In this document: positions 1 to 6,370 of the stretch, one piece after another
Position numbering within the stretch: the stretch's first letter is position 1
How the letters are laid out: each line of letters starts with the position of its first letter
Origin: a virus
Length of the DNA stretch: 20,732 bases
Virus record (IMG/VR): IMGVR_UViG_3300010388_000097
Coordinates: 1-20,732 of that record
Direction: 5' to 3' (one strand)
The notes under the pieces: model-generated
Database searches by the model: none
The model's input: the letters and a program-made list of their open reading frames with translations, nothing else
What the model was told of the DNA's origin: nothing
Made by a program: the position numbers and the translations under genes

Positions 1-855
1 AATGCGACCAAGCAGTAGTTCTGCCGAACGGCGAACGTTTCCTGATACGACACAGACACCAATCATGTTGCCGATGTCCGCGATGTCTACACGCGTCAGG
101 AGTTCTCCTGCACGACCAAGGAACATCTTTCTAATGTGGTTATGCAATTTAAGAAGTGGCTCGTGACCAGCAGCGACTCCACCAAAGGTCTTGATGGGAG
201 TCCCAAATGGCCTGATCTGGTCGTAGTTAAAGTCCCAGTTTGGCTGGTCTGGCTTTAGGAACGAGTTGATAAGAGCAGCGGTTGATTCAGCCCAGCCCTC
301 TCGGGTGTCTGGGATGTCGTAGTTCTGAGGACCTACTGGAGAGTAGATCTCAAAGCCCTTGTCTGCACCCTTGTCATCAAAGCCAACACCAACGCCTAGC
401 ATTGAGGCTTCCATTAGGAACGCAAAAGGCTTAGCAGGATTGTTCTTAGTCATCTCGTTAGTAGACACAAAGGCACAGTTCTGCAAAGCGGCAGAGTTTC
501 CCTGCACGTTTACGATGTCTGTTCCCATAACCCAAAGCCCACGACCAGGGGGAGTCCAGCGTAGGTTGAAGATACCGTCGAACGCTTCCTGAGCTTCTGA
601 CTGGGCCTTCACGCCGTTCCAAGGTAGTCGCTGTTGCTTTGTGTGGTCTTTTAGAATAGAGAAATAGCCATTAACTACACGTTCACAGACATCTACCCAA
701 GTTTCCTTAGTGCCATCTTCCTTTAGGCGGCTGTAGGTTCTTAGGAATGTGATTTCGCCGACTGAGTTGCCTGCTGCATCTGAATACCCCCAAGGAACTA
801 CTTTAGATCTGTAACTCTCTACAAAATCGGCGGACAGTTTAAATGAAACGGCCAT
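1..855 (-). CDS. nrdJ: Adenosylcobalamin-dependent (class II) ribonucleoside-triphosphate reductase, N-terminal part
   Basis: The first 285 residues of a ribonucleotide reductase are visible; the 3' end lies beyond base 1. Class II enzymes make deoxyribonucleotides from ribonucleotides using coenzyme B12, without oxygen or a second subunit. Features typical of the monomeric RTPR type are an N-terminal segment with VPWG (20-23) and FLRTYSR (37-43), PPGRGLW (102-108), the conserved Cys at 127 in QNCAF (one of the redox-active cysteines of the Lactobacillus leichmannii enzyme by position), the glycine-rich GVGVGFD (154-160), and SGNVRRSAE (271-279). The thiyl-radical cysteine and C-terminal cysteines would be in the missing part. 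The ATG at 855 follows AAGGAAG at good spacing. A 144-bp gap separates it from the next gene upstream, so it may have its own promoter. The gene probably supplies dNTPs for phage replication together with the dNMP kinase at 15712-16254. Confidence 0.88.
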   Translation of the reverse strand, partial: MAVSFKLSADFVESYRSKVVPWGYSDAAGNSVGEITFLRTYSRLKEDGTKETWVDVCERVVNGYFSILKDHTKQQRLPWNGVKAQSEAQEAFDGIFNLRWTPPGRGLWVMGTDIVNVQGNSAALQNCAFVSTNEMTKNNPAKPFAFLMEASMLGVGVGFDDKGADKGFEIYSPVGPQNYDIPDTREGWAESTAALINSFLKPDQPNWDFNYDQIRPFGTPIKTFGGVAAGHEPLLKLHNHIRKMFLGRAGELLTRVDIADIGNMIGVCVVSGNVRRSAELLLGRI

Positions 856-898
856 AGGCACTTCCTTTTACTTGATTTTTCGATAGGGGTGGACAACT

Positions 899-929
899 AT
901 TCTACGTCATCAGCCGTAGCCAAATCCAA
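899..929 (-). promoter_or_regulatory. Weak promoter candidate upstream of nrdJ
   Basis: On the minus strand TTGGAT (924-929) and TAGAAT (899-904) resemble -35 and -10 boxes, with a 19-bp spacer that is longer than ideal. This is the best sigma70-like pair I can see in the 144-bp gap before nrdJ. It does not share the AAGTAGAC motif of the two stronger promoters in this window. Confidence 0.2.
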
Positions 930-960
930 GGAATAATAATCCTGGTGTGTTATTTTTTGA

Positions 961-988
961 GACTACCTTGTTCCATGCCAAGATAGTC
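961..988. repeat. Inverted repeat (10-bp stem) between the TIM-barrel gene and nrdJ
   Basis: GACTACCTTG (961-970) and CAAGATAGTC (979-988) pair over ten positions with one G-T wobble, around an 8-base loop. In the minus-strand transcript the hairpin forms just after the stop of the gene at 1000-2460. It is followed by an A-rich stretch, not a T-run, so it is not an ordinary intrinsic terminator. It could mark an mRNA processing or stabilising structure, or an operator for nrdJ. Confidence 0.5.
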
Positions 989-999
989 GCTCTTAGTTA

Positions 1000-2460
1000 C
1001 TAAGAGTTTTCTGGATCGATCCGCTGAATTAGATCGTTTGTCTGCTGTTGGTCCATTCCACCGTTAGGTAATTCGGTCACAACTTTAGCCTTTTCTCCGA
1101 ATAAACTAGACAATACTCCAGCACTTCCAGAGCGTTCTACGGTCACTCGCATCATCTCTCTAGAGTCATCCAATTCCTTAATTGTCTTAAGAATCTTAAA
1201 GAATCTATCTAGTTCTTGGCTTACATTCGGGTCAGGATATCCACCGTTCAAATCCTCGGTAAACTTGGCAAATGCCACCCGCTGCCCTTGCATTTCAACG
1301 AGTGCGTCGATTAGCGACTTAAGTTGAGCCTTGGTTTTTACCTCTACAGGCAGGTTAAAAGCACACGCACTATCAGGCTTTGCCGCAGGGCAGTTAGGGG
1401 CAACAATACAGGTGTTGCAAATGCGTAGGCTGGTGCTGTTTGACTTAATAGTCGGTACTTCTTTGAGGACCTGCACTCCCTCGTCGTCGGTTTCCAGAAC
1501 CCTCGACATCTCGACTCCCAAAGACGGAAGTGTACGGAATTCGTCGGGATTTCGTGGCGTAAGTTTCCGCACATCACTACCACTCTTAGCAACATCAACA
1601 GGGGGTGTTTCCACTTTATCGGTGGGTACTGTTCCATCACTCATAGTTACTAAGTCCAATCCTATTTTGTCGTTCCAAAGTTCTAGTTGCTGGTAAGACC
1701 AGACGGCTAGTTTCGATACTTCTACAGCGTCATCTGCCAGAATCTTATCAAAATCTAGTTTTGCCTGCTCGTAGACAGCCTTGTATCGTGGTCTTGCTTG
1801 ATCTTTCATTCGCTTCGGGTAGCGAACAAGACGGTTGTTATGCCATACGATAGTTTCCCCGCGCATCATTGGTGATAGCCAAGCGAGGGTAGCCATAGTC
1901 GTAAATGGGGTATTACGCATAGAATCGGGTTTAGCGACTCCTAGTGCGTGGAATTTAGTCCCGTGCTGCTTAGCGAACCGGTGGGCAAAAGGCTCAAGGC
2001 TCAGGTCTTTCTCCAGGGCAGCCCCGGTAATGCAGACGTTCAGATAGCGAGTTGCTAGACTCTCCAAACTACCAGAATCATAAATAACTGCAAACTTGTC
2101 CTCGGGTACTTCCGCCCATGCGGTCTCCCGCTGCCGCTGCTTTGTGGCCGGGTCTAGGTCAGGGTGGTCTACCTCGGTAAACATGGTGATTCTATTTAGG
2201 TTATTAGCAATAAAGTCCTCGTAGTCAGCGAGGAACTCATCCAACTCGCCTGGCTCGAAGCTCTTGCTCGACGGGATCCCAGGGTAGACATAGATGTCCA
2301 CGCCCTCTGGAAAATAGTTTTCTAGTAAATAAGTCTTGGTCTTAGGCAAACCACGTCGGATTAGGCCCCACACGCTTACGCCCATGGCCTCCGTGTTCAT
2401 TTGACCTAGGATTACTCTGTTGCTAGGTACTTCTGCACCTAGGTATACAAACTGGGTCAT
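1000..2460 (-). CDS. TIM-barrel protein resembling tRNA-guanine transglycosylase/DpdA, with a Cys motif and helical C-terminal domain
   Basis: A 486-residue protein, tentatively of the queuine tRNA-ribosyltransferase-like superfamily. The match is in architecture: a helix-rich stretch with EFLADYEDFI (75-84), a FTEVDHPDLDPAT segment (94-106) where such proteins have an Asp-containing strand, a VCITGAAL strand (142-149), and KFHALGVAKPDSMRNTPF (169-186) resembling the HGLG...L...PF element of DpdA-like proteins. Where relatives usually carry a DSGA-type strand this one reads YVYPGIPSS (57-65), so catalysis by the usual aspartate is doubtful. C348, C351, C357 and C366 form a possible metal site. 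Residues 370-450 are helical and resemble a DNA-binding module. The ATG at 2460 overlaps the upstream stop as ATGA, which ties it to the HAD-like gene. The fold call is moderate and the function is unproven; no preQ0 synthesis genes are in the window. Confidence 0.5.
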   Translation of the reverse strand: MTQFVYLGAEVPSNRVILGQMNTEAMGVSVWGLIRRGLPKTKTYLLENYFPEGVDIYVYPGIPSSKSFEPGELDEFLADYEDFIANNLNRITMFTEVDHPDLDPATKQRQRETAWAEVPEDKFAVIYDSGSLESLATRYLNVCITGAALEKDLSLEPFAHRFAKQHGTKFHALGVAKPDSMRNTPFTTMATLAWLSPMMRGETIVWHNNRLVRYPKRMKDQARPRYKAVYEQAKLDFDKILADDAVEVSKLAVWSYQQLELWNDKIGLDLVTMSDGTVPTDKVETPPVDVAKSGSDVRKLTPRNPDEFRTLPSLGVEMSRVLETDDEGVQVLKEVPTIKSNSTSLRICNTCIVAPNCPAAKPDSACAFNLPVEVKTKAQLKSLIDALVEMQGQRVAFAKFTEDLNGGYPDPNVSQELDRFFKILKTIKELDDSREMMRVTVERSGSAGVLSSLFGEKAKVVTELPNGGMDQQQTNDLIQRIDPENS

Positions 2461-2912
2461 AGTCGGTTGTCCTCGTTAGCCATATCGATCTGGCGATCTA
2501 GTTCCCCTACCAGTTCTCCCCAACTCTTACGCCCACTCCTGCCGTCAGGTCGGAATTTAGCATTAAAGTAAACTGGGTGCAGGAATAATAGGGTTTTAAC
2601 CCCGTTTTCCAACAGTTGTTTAGATAAGTCCACGTCCGCTGTGATCGCAAGGTAGACAGGGCCCGAGGATTGCTGGTGCTGGACCTTTAGATAGTCCTTA
2701 TCTGGGTAGTTTCCAACGGTTTTATCCGAAATAAACCCATCAAGGTCATTTAATTTGTGCTCTTTGCACCAACGCAAGGCTTCTTCTTGGTCATCTACTG
2801 CCAACATGACTACGCCATTGACATTTAGGGACTTGTATAGTGCGATTCCTTCATAAATCGGCACGCGCTGCGGTGAACGGAGTACGCCATCCATAAAAAT
2901 TACTATTGCCAC
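2457..2912 (-). CDS. HAD-like protein with degenerate motif I
   Basis: This 151-aa protein begins with a hydrophobic strand running into FMDGVL (6-11), the place of HAD motif I (DxDGV/T). The nucleophilic first aspartate is replaced by Phe, so phosphatase activity is not expected by the standard mechanism. A hydrophobic strand in LNVNGVVMLAV (29-39), a second in YLAITADVDL (87-96), and TLLFLHPVYF (107-116) fit an alpha/beta Rossmannoid domain. The start is GTG at 2912, forced because an in-frame stop lies two codons upstream, and only a weak Shine-Dalgarno is visible. The TIM-barrel gene overlaps its stop by 4 bases and the nucleotidyltransferase-like gene lies 25 bases upstream. A non-catalytic nucleotide-binding or structural partner role in that trio is an inference. 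Confidence 0.55.
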   Translation of the reverse strand: MAIVIFMDGVLRSPQRVPIYEGIALYKSLNVNGVVMLAVDDQEEALRWCKEHKLNDLDGFISDKTVGNYPDKDYLKVQHQQSSGPVYLAITADVDLSKQLLENGVKTLLFLHPVYFNAKFRPDGRSGRKSWGELVGELDRQIDMANEDNRL

Positions 2913-2937
2913 GAGTTATTTGTCCGTTTCTTGTATT

Positions 2938-3828
2938 TTAGAGGTACTGTGATGCCGCACGTCGAACAAGCGTTCGAGCGTCTGGCAAGTCTACTCCATA
3001 GGTTTTCTTATTAAATTCTGCATCTTCAGCGTCCATAGCGTCTTTGATCGAGCGAAGGGCCTGAACTGCGCCTGATTTCTTACCTGATTGCCAACGGTAA
3101 TTAGCATAATCCAAATAACCTTCGCCAGTTTCGCTAAATGCGGCGGATCTACCTGCGTGGATGTCGTCGTACAGGCCGACTGCCTGTGACATTGCCATAC
3201 GCATAGCGGAACGAGCGGTGGACTTTACTGCTTCATTAGTTGCTTCATCGTATTTAGACTTAGCCGACATGTATCGGGTCAGGATTTCGATGGTCTGAGT
3301 GCGGTCTTGGTCAGCTTTTTTGTCCCAAACTGGGTTAGCCTCTGCACCGATAGGTTGCGGAGTGACTGTCCACTCATCATTGATAAGCGAATATGCTGCG
3401 TAAGGCTTGATGTCCACGATGTTGGACTTTACGTTCACATAAAAGGTCAGTTCAAAGGAGTCCATGAAACGGGCTGTAAGAGGCTGTAGGCGGCCTCTGA
3501 AGCCCTCATTAAAGGTCTGGGCTATCTCTTTGTCACTAAAGCGTGCAAACTGCGTGTTGGACTGTCTGAACAGCGGAAAATTGATGCCTACGAGGCAGTC
3601 TAGGTCGCCTGGATCGCGTTGTGCTGCCCACTGGTACGATACGCCAGATCCAGCCAGCCATGCGTGCATCCAGTTGCTAGACCCTGTGTAATTATCGTTT
3701 AAGTGGTTAAACAGTAATTGCAGGATTGCCGAGCGTACGGTTGGGTTTAGCTTCCCGTTCTTGAACAGGCGTGGGTCAAGGCCAGCCGAAGGTAGGCTGA
3801 AGTATGAAGTTTCTGCTGATTCTAGCAT
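2938..3828 (-). CDS. Nucleotidyltransferase-fold protein (Pol beta superfamily)
   Basis: A 296-aa protein with the signature of minimal nucleotidyltransferases: a helix ending in AGSGVSYQW (59-67), which supplies the G-S motif, then DPGDLDCLVGI (72-82) with D75 and D77 as the metal-binding pair, and a later strand NIVDIKPY (136-143) with D139 as probable third acid. The helical C-terminal half (175-296) could bind the acceptor. Enzymes of this superfamily transfer a nucleotide to RNA, protein or small molecules; the substrate here cannot be told. A GAGGAC Shine-Dalgarno lies before the ATG at 3828, which directly abuts the stop of the preceding gene. Its place immediately upstream of the HAD-like and TIM-barrel genes suggests one pathway. 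All three catalytic acids appear intact, in contrast to the HAD-like neighbour. Confidence 0.6.
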   Translation of the reverse strand: MLESAETSYFSLPSAGLDPRLFKNGKLNPTVRSAILQLLFNHLNDNYTGSSNWMHAWLAGSGVSYQWAAQRDPGDLDCLVGINFPLFRQSNTQFARFSDKEIAQTFNEGFRGRLQPLTARFMDSFELTFYVNVKSNIVDIKPYAAYSLINDEWTVTPQPIGAEANPVWDKKADQDRTQTIEILTRYMSAKSKYDEATNEAVKSTARSAMRMAMSQAVGLYDDIHAGRSAAFSETGEGYLDYANYRWQSGKKSGAVQALRSIKDAMDAEDAEFNKKTYGVDLPDARTLVRRAASQYL

Positions 3829-4029
3829 TTAGTCCTCGTTGCGGTCCTTGGTCTTAAAGTTTATGTCGTGGCGGATGGTGCGGTCCTGCTTATCTGTGTT
3901 AAGCGGGGTTACAAAACCACATGTCACGTGTGAGTCTGCGAATCGTGTCCCGTAAAGCACCATAAAACTCTCGTTTATGCCATCCATCTGAATACTTGCA
4001 CCACATTGGCAAGCCATTTCTAGGAACAT
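3829..4029 (-). CDS. Small protein of unknown function
   Basis: A 66-aa protein that I do not recognise. It has a CQC pair near the N-terminus (7-9) and a third Cys at residue 37, a central hydrophobic stretch SFMVLYGTRF (21-30), and a charged C-terminus rich in Lys, Asp and Arg. A clear GAGGAG Shine-Dalgarno 6 bases before the ATG at 4029 supports it as real. Its stop directly abuts the start of the nucleotidyltransferase-like gene, so it belongs to the same transcript. Confidence 0.65.
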   Translation of the reverse strand: MFLEMACQCGASIQMDGINESFMVLYGTRFADSHVTCGFVTPLNTDKQDRTIRHDINFKTKDRNED

Positions 4030-4039
4030 TGGGACTCCT

Positions 4040-4309
4040 CTATTCGGCGGATTTTCTCCTACTTACAGCATCCCTCATGGAGGCACTAATCCGCTGGCTA
4101 TCCGCCTGTGAATTTATCTCCATTACTCGTGCCATAAGTTCGCTGATGTCCTGGTGTTCGATCACTCGTGCGATCTCTGTGCAACCAATACGGATTTCAT
4201 CTTTGAGGGCTGGTCGTTCTGCAACCATCTCCACATCTAGGCGGGGAGTAGCAGACCAGTTGCCGTCTAAGGACCTGCTAACGATGAAGGCTACTTCAAC
4301 CTTATTCAT
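4040..4309 (-). CDS. Small alpha/beta protein of unknown function
   Basis: An 89-aa protein without a recognisable domain. The first third looks like beta strands (KVEVAFIVS, then WSATPRLDVEMVAE); the rest is a long charged helix, with DEIRIGCTEIARVIEH leading to an Arg/Ser-rich end. The ATG at 4309 overlaps the stop of the zinc protein upstream by 8 bases (ATGAATAA), suggesting coupled translation. Confidence 0.65.
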   Translation of the reverse strand: MNKVEVAFIVSRSLDGNWSATPRLDVEMVAERPALKDEIRIGCTEIARVIEHQDISELMARVMEINSQADSQRISASMRDAVSRRKSAE

Positions 4310-4814
4310 CGTACATTCCAGACTGCTCGTTAAACTTTTTCATATTAAAGGATTTAACTGGGCAGAAATCACATAGGTAAACCTTCGGGCCCTTAGCCTC
4401 GATCGGTAGACCGGCATCTCGACGTTCACGCTCGGTCTTAGGCGACAGCCACTTCTTCTCTGACTTGTAGTCGGAGCACTGACCCTGTGGTCGGTTGTGT
4501 ATGCTGTAGCACGCCATAGCGTCCTCGGAAAACTGGCTCTTGGTTTCGTAGAACTTGGTTCCAAACGAATCTAGGCCAGACCCGATCTTGCCGTGAATCT
4601 GCTCGATTACGGCTTCTTTCATCTTTGGAGCCATCCAGATACCCTTTGGCACGTTCCATAGAACGCCGTAGTGGCTCTCGCTGTGTCTCTCCGCTGCGAT
4701 GGTTAGCAGGGTGTCGCCTGGGTCTTCATCCGCACCTGGAAGCTCCTCAATGGTGCTACAGGTACGACAGACTAGTAGGCGGAAGTGTGGTTCTTGTTCG
4801 ACGTCTAATGACAT
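4302..4814 (-). CDS. Zinc-binding protein with two Cys/His clusters, unknown function
   Basis: A 170-aa protein. The N-terminal CRTC (16-19) with H44 and H48 could form one zinc site. C102, H106, C113 and the CDFC pair (148-151) could form another. Between them lies a helix-rich segment (62-76). It resembles conserved actinophage proteins of unknown role, but I cannot name a family with certainty. The ATG at 4814 follows AGGAG at good spacing and is the first gene after the promoter at 4842-4870. It therefore heads the transcript that contains the nucleotidyltransferase, HAD-like and TIM-barrel genes, and could be their regulator or a nucleic-acid-binding partner. Confidence 0.7.
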   Translation of the reverse strand: MSLDVEQEPHFRLLVCRTCSTIEELPGADEDPGDTLLTIAAERHSESHYGVLWNVPKGIWMAPKMKEAVIEQIHGKIGSGLDSFGTKFYETKSQFSEDAMACYSIHNRPQGQCSDYKSEKKWLSPKTERERRDAGLPIEAKGPKVYLCDFCPVKSFNMKKFNEQSGMYDE

Positions 4815-4841
4815 ATTGTGCTCCTAGTTGGACAGGTGGTT

Positions 4842-4870
4842 AGCCTATCACACGTAATTCGAATAGTCTA
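4842..4870 (-). promoter_or_regulatory. Promoter candidate, AAGTAGAC class, driving the 4814-1000 gene block
   Basis: On the minus strand, -35 TAGACT (4865-4870) and -10 TAGGCT (4842-4847) are separated by exactly 17 bases, with an extended -10 TGA directly before TAGGCT. The same layout and much of the same sequence (AAGTAGAC, TGTG before the -10) recurs at 12907-12935. The -35 box overlaps the TAG stop of the gene at 4868-5074. Confidence 0.5.
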
Positions 4871-5074
4871 CTTTACTGCTTTTGGGTGGACGCCTTTTTC
4901 AGCGTCGGTCTTGCAGGCCCCGCAACTTGCGTGGTATTCCTGCGAAGTGTGGTGCTGAGGAAACATCCATGACGAACCATGCTGACGCCCAAAAACTCCC
5001 TTGGAGTCTTTCTTCGCATCGCTAATCGCTCTGCTCTTGTTGTCATCAAACTGACGGCGCGTTGGTTCTGCCAT
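4868..5074 (-). CDS. Small His/Lys-rich protein of unknown function
   Basis: A 68-aa hydrophilic protein. The N-terminal half is a charged helix (QFDDNKSRAISDAKKDSK, 8-25). The middle is rich in His (H32, H41, H42, H48), followed by a CGAC pair (51-54) that may bind metal together with the histidines. No family is recognised. The ATG at 5074 follows AGGAAAG and is 2 bases after the stop of the preceding gene. Its TAG stop forms part of the -35 box of the promoter at 4842-4870. Confidence 0.65.
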   Translation of the reverse strand: MAEPTRRQFDDNKSRAISDAKKDSKGVFGRQHGSSWMFPQHHTSQEYHASCGACKTDAEKGVHPKAVK

Positions 5075-5076
5075 GA

Positions 5077-5283
5077 CTACTTTCCTGGGTTTACTTTATT
5101 AGGCTCTTCGCTGTTAATGAAGCCGTAGTTCATGTATGGGTGTAGACCAGCGCGGTTCTGTGCAACCTTCTGGTCGCCAGCGCCAGGCTGAACTACGGTG
5201 TTTGGGCGACGCTTACGGTACTTGCCGTCAGTTGCGCCGTCTTCTAGACCTTCAACACGTGAACGTGAGTTGTTTACTGTCAT
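5077..5283 (-). CDS. Small basic, probably disordered protein
   Basis: A 68-aa protein rich in Asn, Arg, Lys and Gly with no obvious hydrophobic core; KYRKRRP (21-27) is a strongly basic patch, and the C-terminal half contains HPYMNYGFIN (48-57). It might bind nucleic acid or be a minor structural peptide, but no family is recognised. AAGGA lies upstream of the ATG at 5283, supporting translation. Confidence 0.6.
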   Translation of the reverse strand: MTVNNSRSRVEGLEDGATDGKYRKRRPNTVVQPGAGDQKVAQNRAGLHPYMNYGFINSEEPNKVNPGK

Positions 5284-5291
5284 TTTTTTCC

Positions 5292-5510
5292 TTATACCAT
5301 TCGGTTGGCTACATGCTTAGCCGCTTTACGACGTGAACATGACGGGCAGATGTCCGAGTTCAACGCATTAACTGGGCCCATTAAAATGCCACAATCGCTG
5401 CATCCTTTAGACCCATTGTATACGGTGGTGCCGTGTTCGGTAGACGGATACGGAGTCTTGTACTCTGTGCCGTCACCTTCTGGATCCAAGTAATCAATCT
5501 TAATTGCCAT
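5292..5510 (-). CDS. Small zinc-ribbon protein
   Basis: A 72-aa protein with a treble-clef or zinc-ribbon pattern: CSDC (37-40) and CPSC (55-58), followed by a basic tail SRRKAAKHVANR (59-70). The N-terminal 30 residues are polar with several Pro and Tyr. Such proteins usually bind nucleic acid or proteins; the target is unknown. No strong Shine-Dalgarno precedes the ATG at 5510, which lies 9 bases after the stop of the upstream gene, so translation may be coupled. Confidence 0.65.
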   Translation of the reverse strand: MAIKIDYLDPEGDGTEYKTPYPSTEHGTTVYNGSKGCSDCGILMGPVNALNSDICPSCSRRKAAKHVANRMV

Positions 5511-5519
5511 AGTGTTATT

Positions 5520-5882
5520 CTACACCGATCCTAGGGTGTTTCGGCTAGTAGACTCTGTTGTAGTTGGCTGCTGGCTAAAGTCGCTTCTCTGAGCAGGACG
5601 GCCAGTCATCTCTACGATGTCCCTGATACCATACTCGGCGGTCTCGTACCCAAATCGATCCGGGAACTTACGGATCTGTGGCATAGGTGGGCGAACGTAC
5701 TCTTGGATTTCAGAAGCAGTCATATTGCCAATCTCCATCGATTGTGACAATAAACGCTCTTGATTAGACGCAAATGGGCCGATGTAGGCCTGCGGTGGGT
5801 ACGCGGCCTCGATCGGAGCTATGAAGGGTTTTCTACTGTTCCATGGCTTCTTGCCATAGACACCGTCTGGTGTGTTAGCCAT
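5520..5882 (-). CDS. Pro/Gln-rich protein of unknown function
   Basis: A 120-aa protein with many Pro, Tyr and Gln residues and a Ser/Thr-rich tail. A helix is likely around NQERLLSQSMEIGNM, and DRFGYETAEYGIRDIVEMTG resembles an ordered core. I do not recognise the family; its position among small phage proteins gives no role. I chose the ATG at 5882, preceded by GGTAAAGAG and overlapping the upstream stop by 8 bases. A start at 5903 would add seven residues and overlap the upstream gene by 29 bases. Confidence 0.6.
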   Translation of the reverse strand: MANTPDGVYGKKPWNSRKPFIAPIEAAYPPQAYIGPFASNQERLLSQSMEIGNMTASEIQEYVRPPMPQIRKFPDRFGYETAEYGIRDIVEMTGRPAQRSDFSQQPTTTESTSRNTLGSV

Positions 5883-6123
5883 TGTGCTCTTTACCGTGGT
5901 CAAAATCGCTGTTTCTAGAAGGCTTAATAGTAAGCGCGTCAGAACCAGAAAACGTGTTTCCGCCTGTGTTGATGAAGTGGGAGTAGCTGTTTCGGTGTGC
6001 TATTACCGCGGCGGCCTGCACTTTACCGCTACCTTCAGGCGAGCTAACGTCTCCCTCTACGTGGTGGGTTCTACTAGTATCGTTGCAGTGTTTGCAGTTT
6101 ACAGTTACTTTGTAATTTGCCAT
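5875..6123 (-). CDS. Small CxxC protein with C-terminal HGKEHN motif
   Basis: An 82-aa protein beginning MANYKVTVNCKHC, with one CxxC pair (10-13) and scattered His, followed by a Ser/Gly-rich middle. The last residues are DHGKEHNG. The next gene upstream, 6133-6369, ends in THGKEHND, encoded by a shared 12-base identity, so the two genes may share an origin or have exchanged ends. A GAGG Shine-Dalgarno precedes the ATG at 6123. Function unknown; a metal-binding peptide is possible. Confidence 0.6.
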   Translation of the reverse strand: MANYKVTVNCKHCNDTSRTHHVEGDVSSPEGSGKVQAAAVIAHRNSYSHFINTGGNTFSGSDALTIKPSRNSDFDHGKEHNG

Positions 6124-6132
6124 AGCAGCCTC

Positions 6133-6369
6133 TTAGTCGTTGTGTTCTTTACCGTGGGTAAAGTTCTCGTCCCTCTTGCCTAAGCTAGGGATCTCGTGGA
6201 AGTTTTGTGTTAGGCGGCCGTTGTTGTACTTCTGGCCAATAAGGCCTGCACGCTCTACCTGGTGGCCTGAGTGGGCGCTGTCAAAACGCTTACCTTTACC
6301 TACGGTTGAACATTCGGTGCAGCGCTTACCGCTAGTTACTAGGGATGCGTTGTCAAAAGGGCGGTCCAT
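6133..6369 (-). CDS. Small CxxC protein with C-terminal HGKEHN motif
   Basis: A 78-aa hydrophilic protein with CTEC (17-20) and a basic middle (GKGKRFDSAHSGHQ). It ends in THGKEHND, nearly the same as the end of its downstream neighbour. GGAGAT precedes the ATG at 6369. No domain is recognised beyond the possible half zinc site. Confidence 0.6.
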   Translation of the reverse strand: MDRPFDNASLVTSGKRCTECSTVGKGKRFDSAHSGHQVERAGLIGQKYNNGRLTQNFHEIPSLGKRDENFTHGKEHND

Positions 6370-6370
6370 G

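Noticed and set aside
856-999. Cobalamin riboswitch in front of the B12-dependent nrdJ
   Set aside because: The gap is 144 bases, and I see no B12-box-like GCCACTG sequence or the expected multi-helix layout.
1000-2460. Complete 7-deazaguanine DNA modification system
   Set aside because: No folE, queC, queD or queE homologue is present in the window, and the DSGA-type catalytic strand is missing, so only a DpdA-like fold is proposed.
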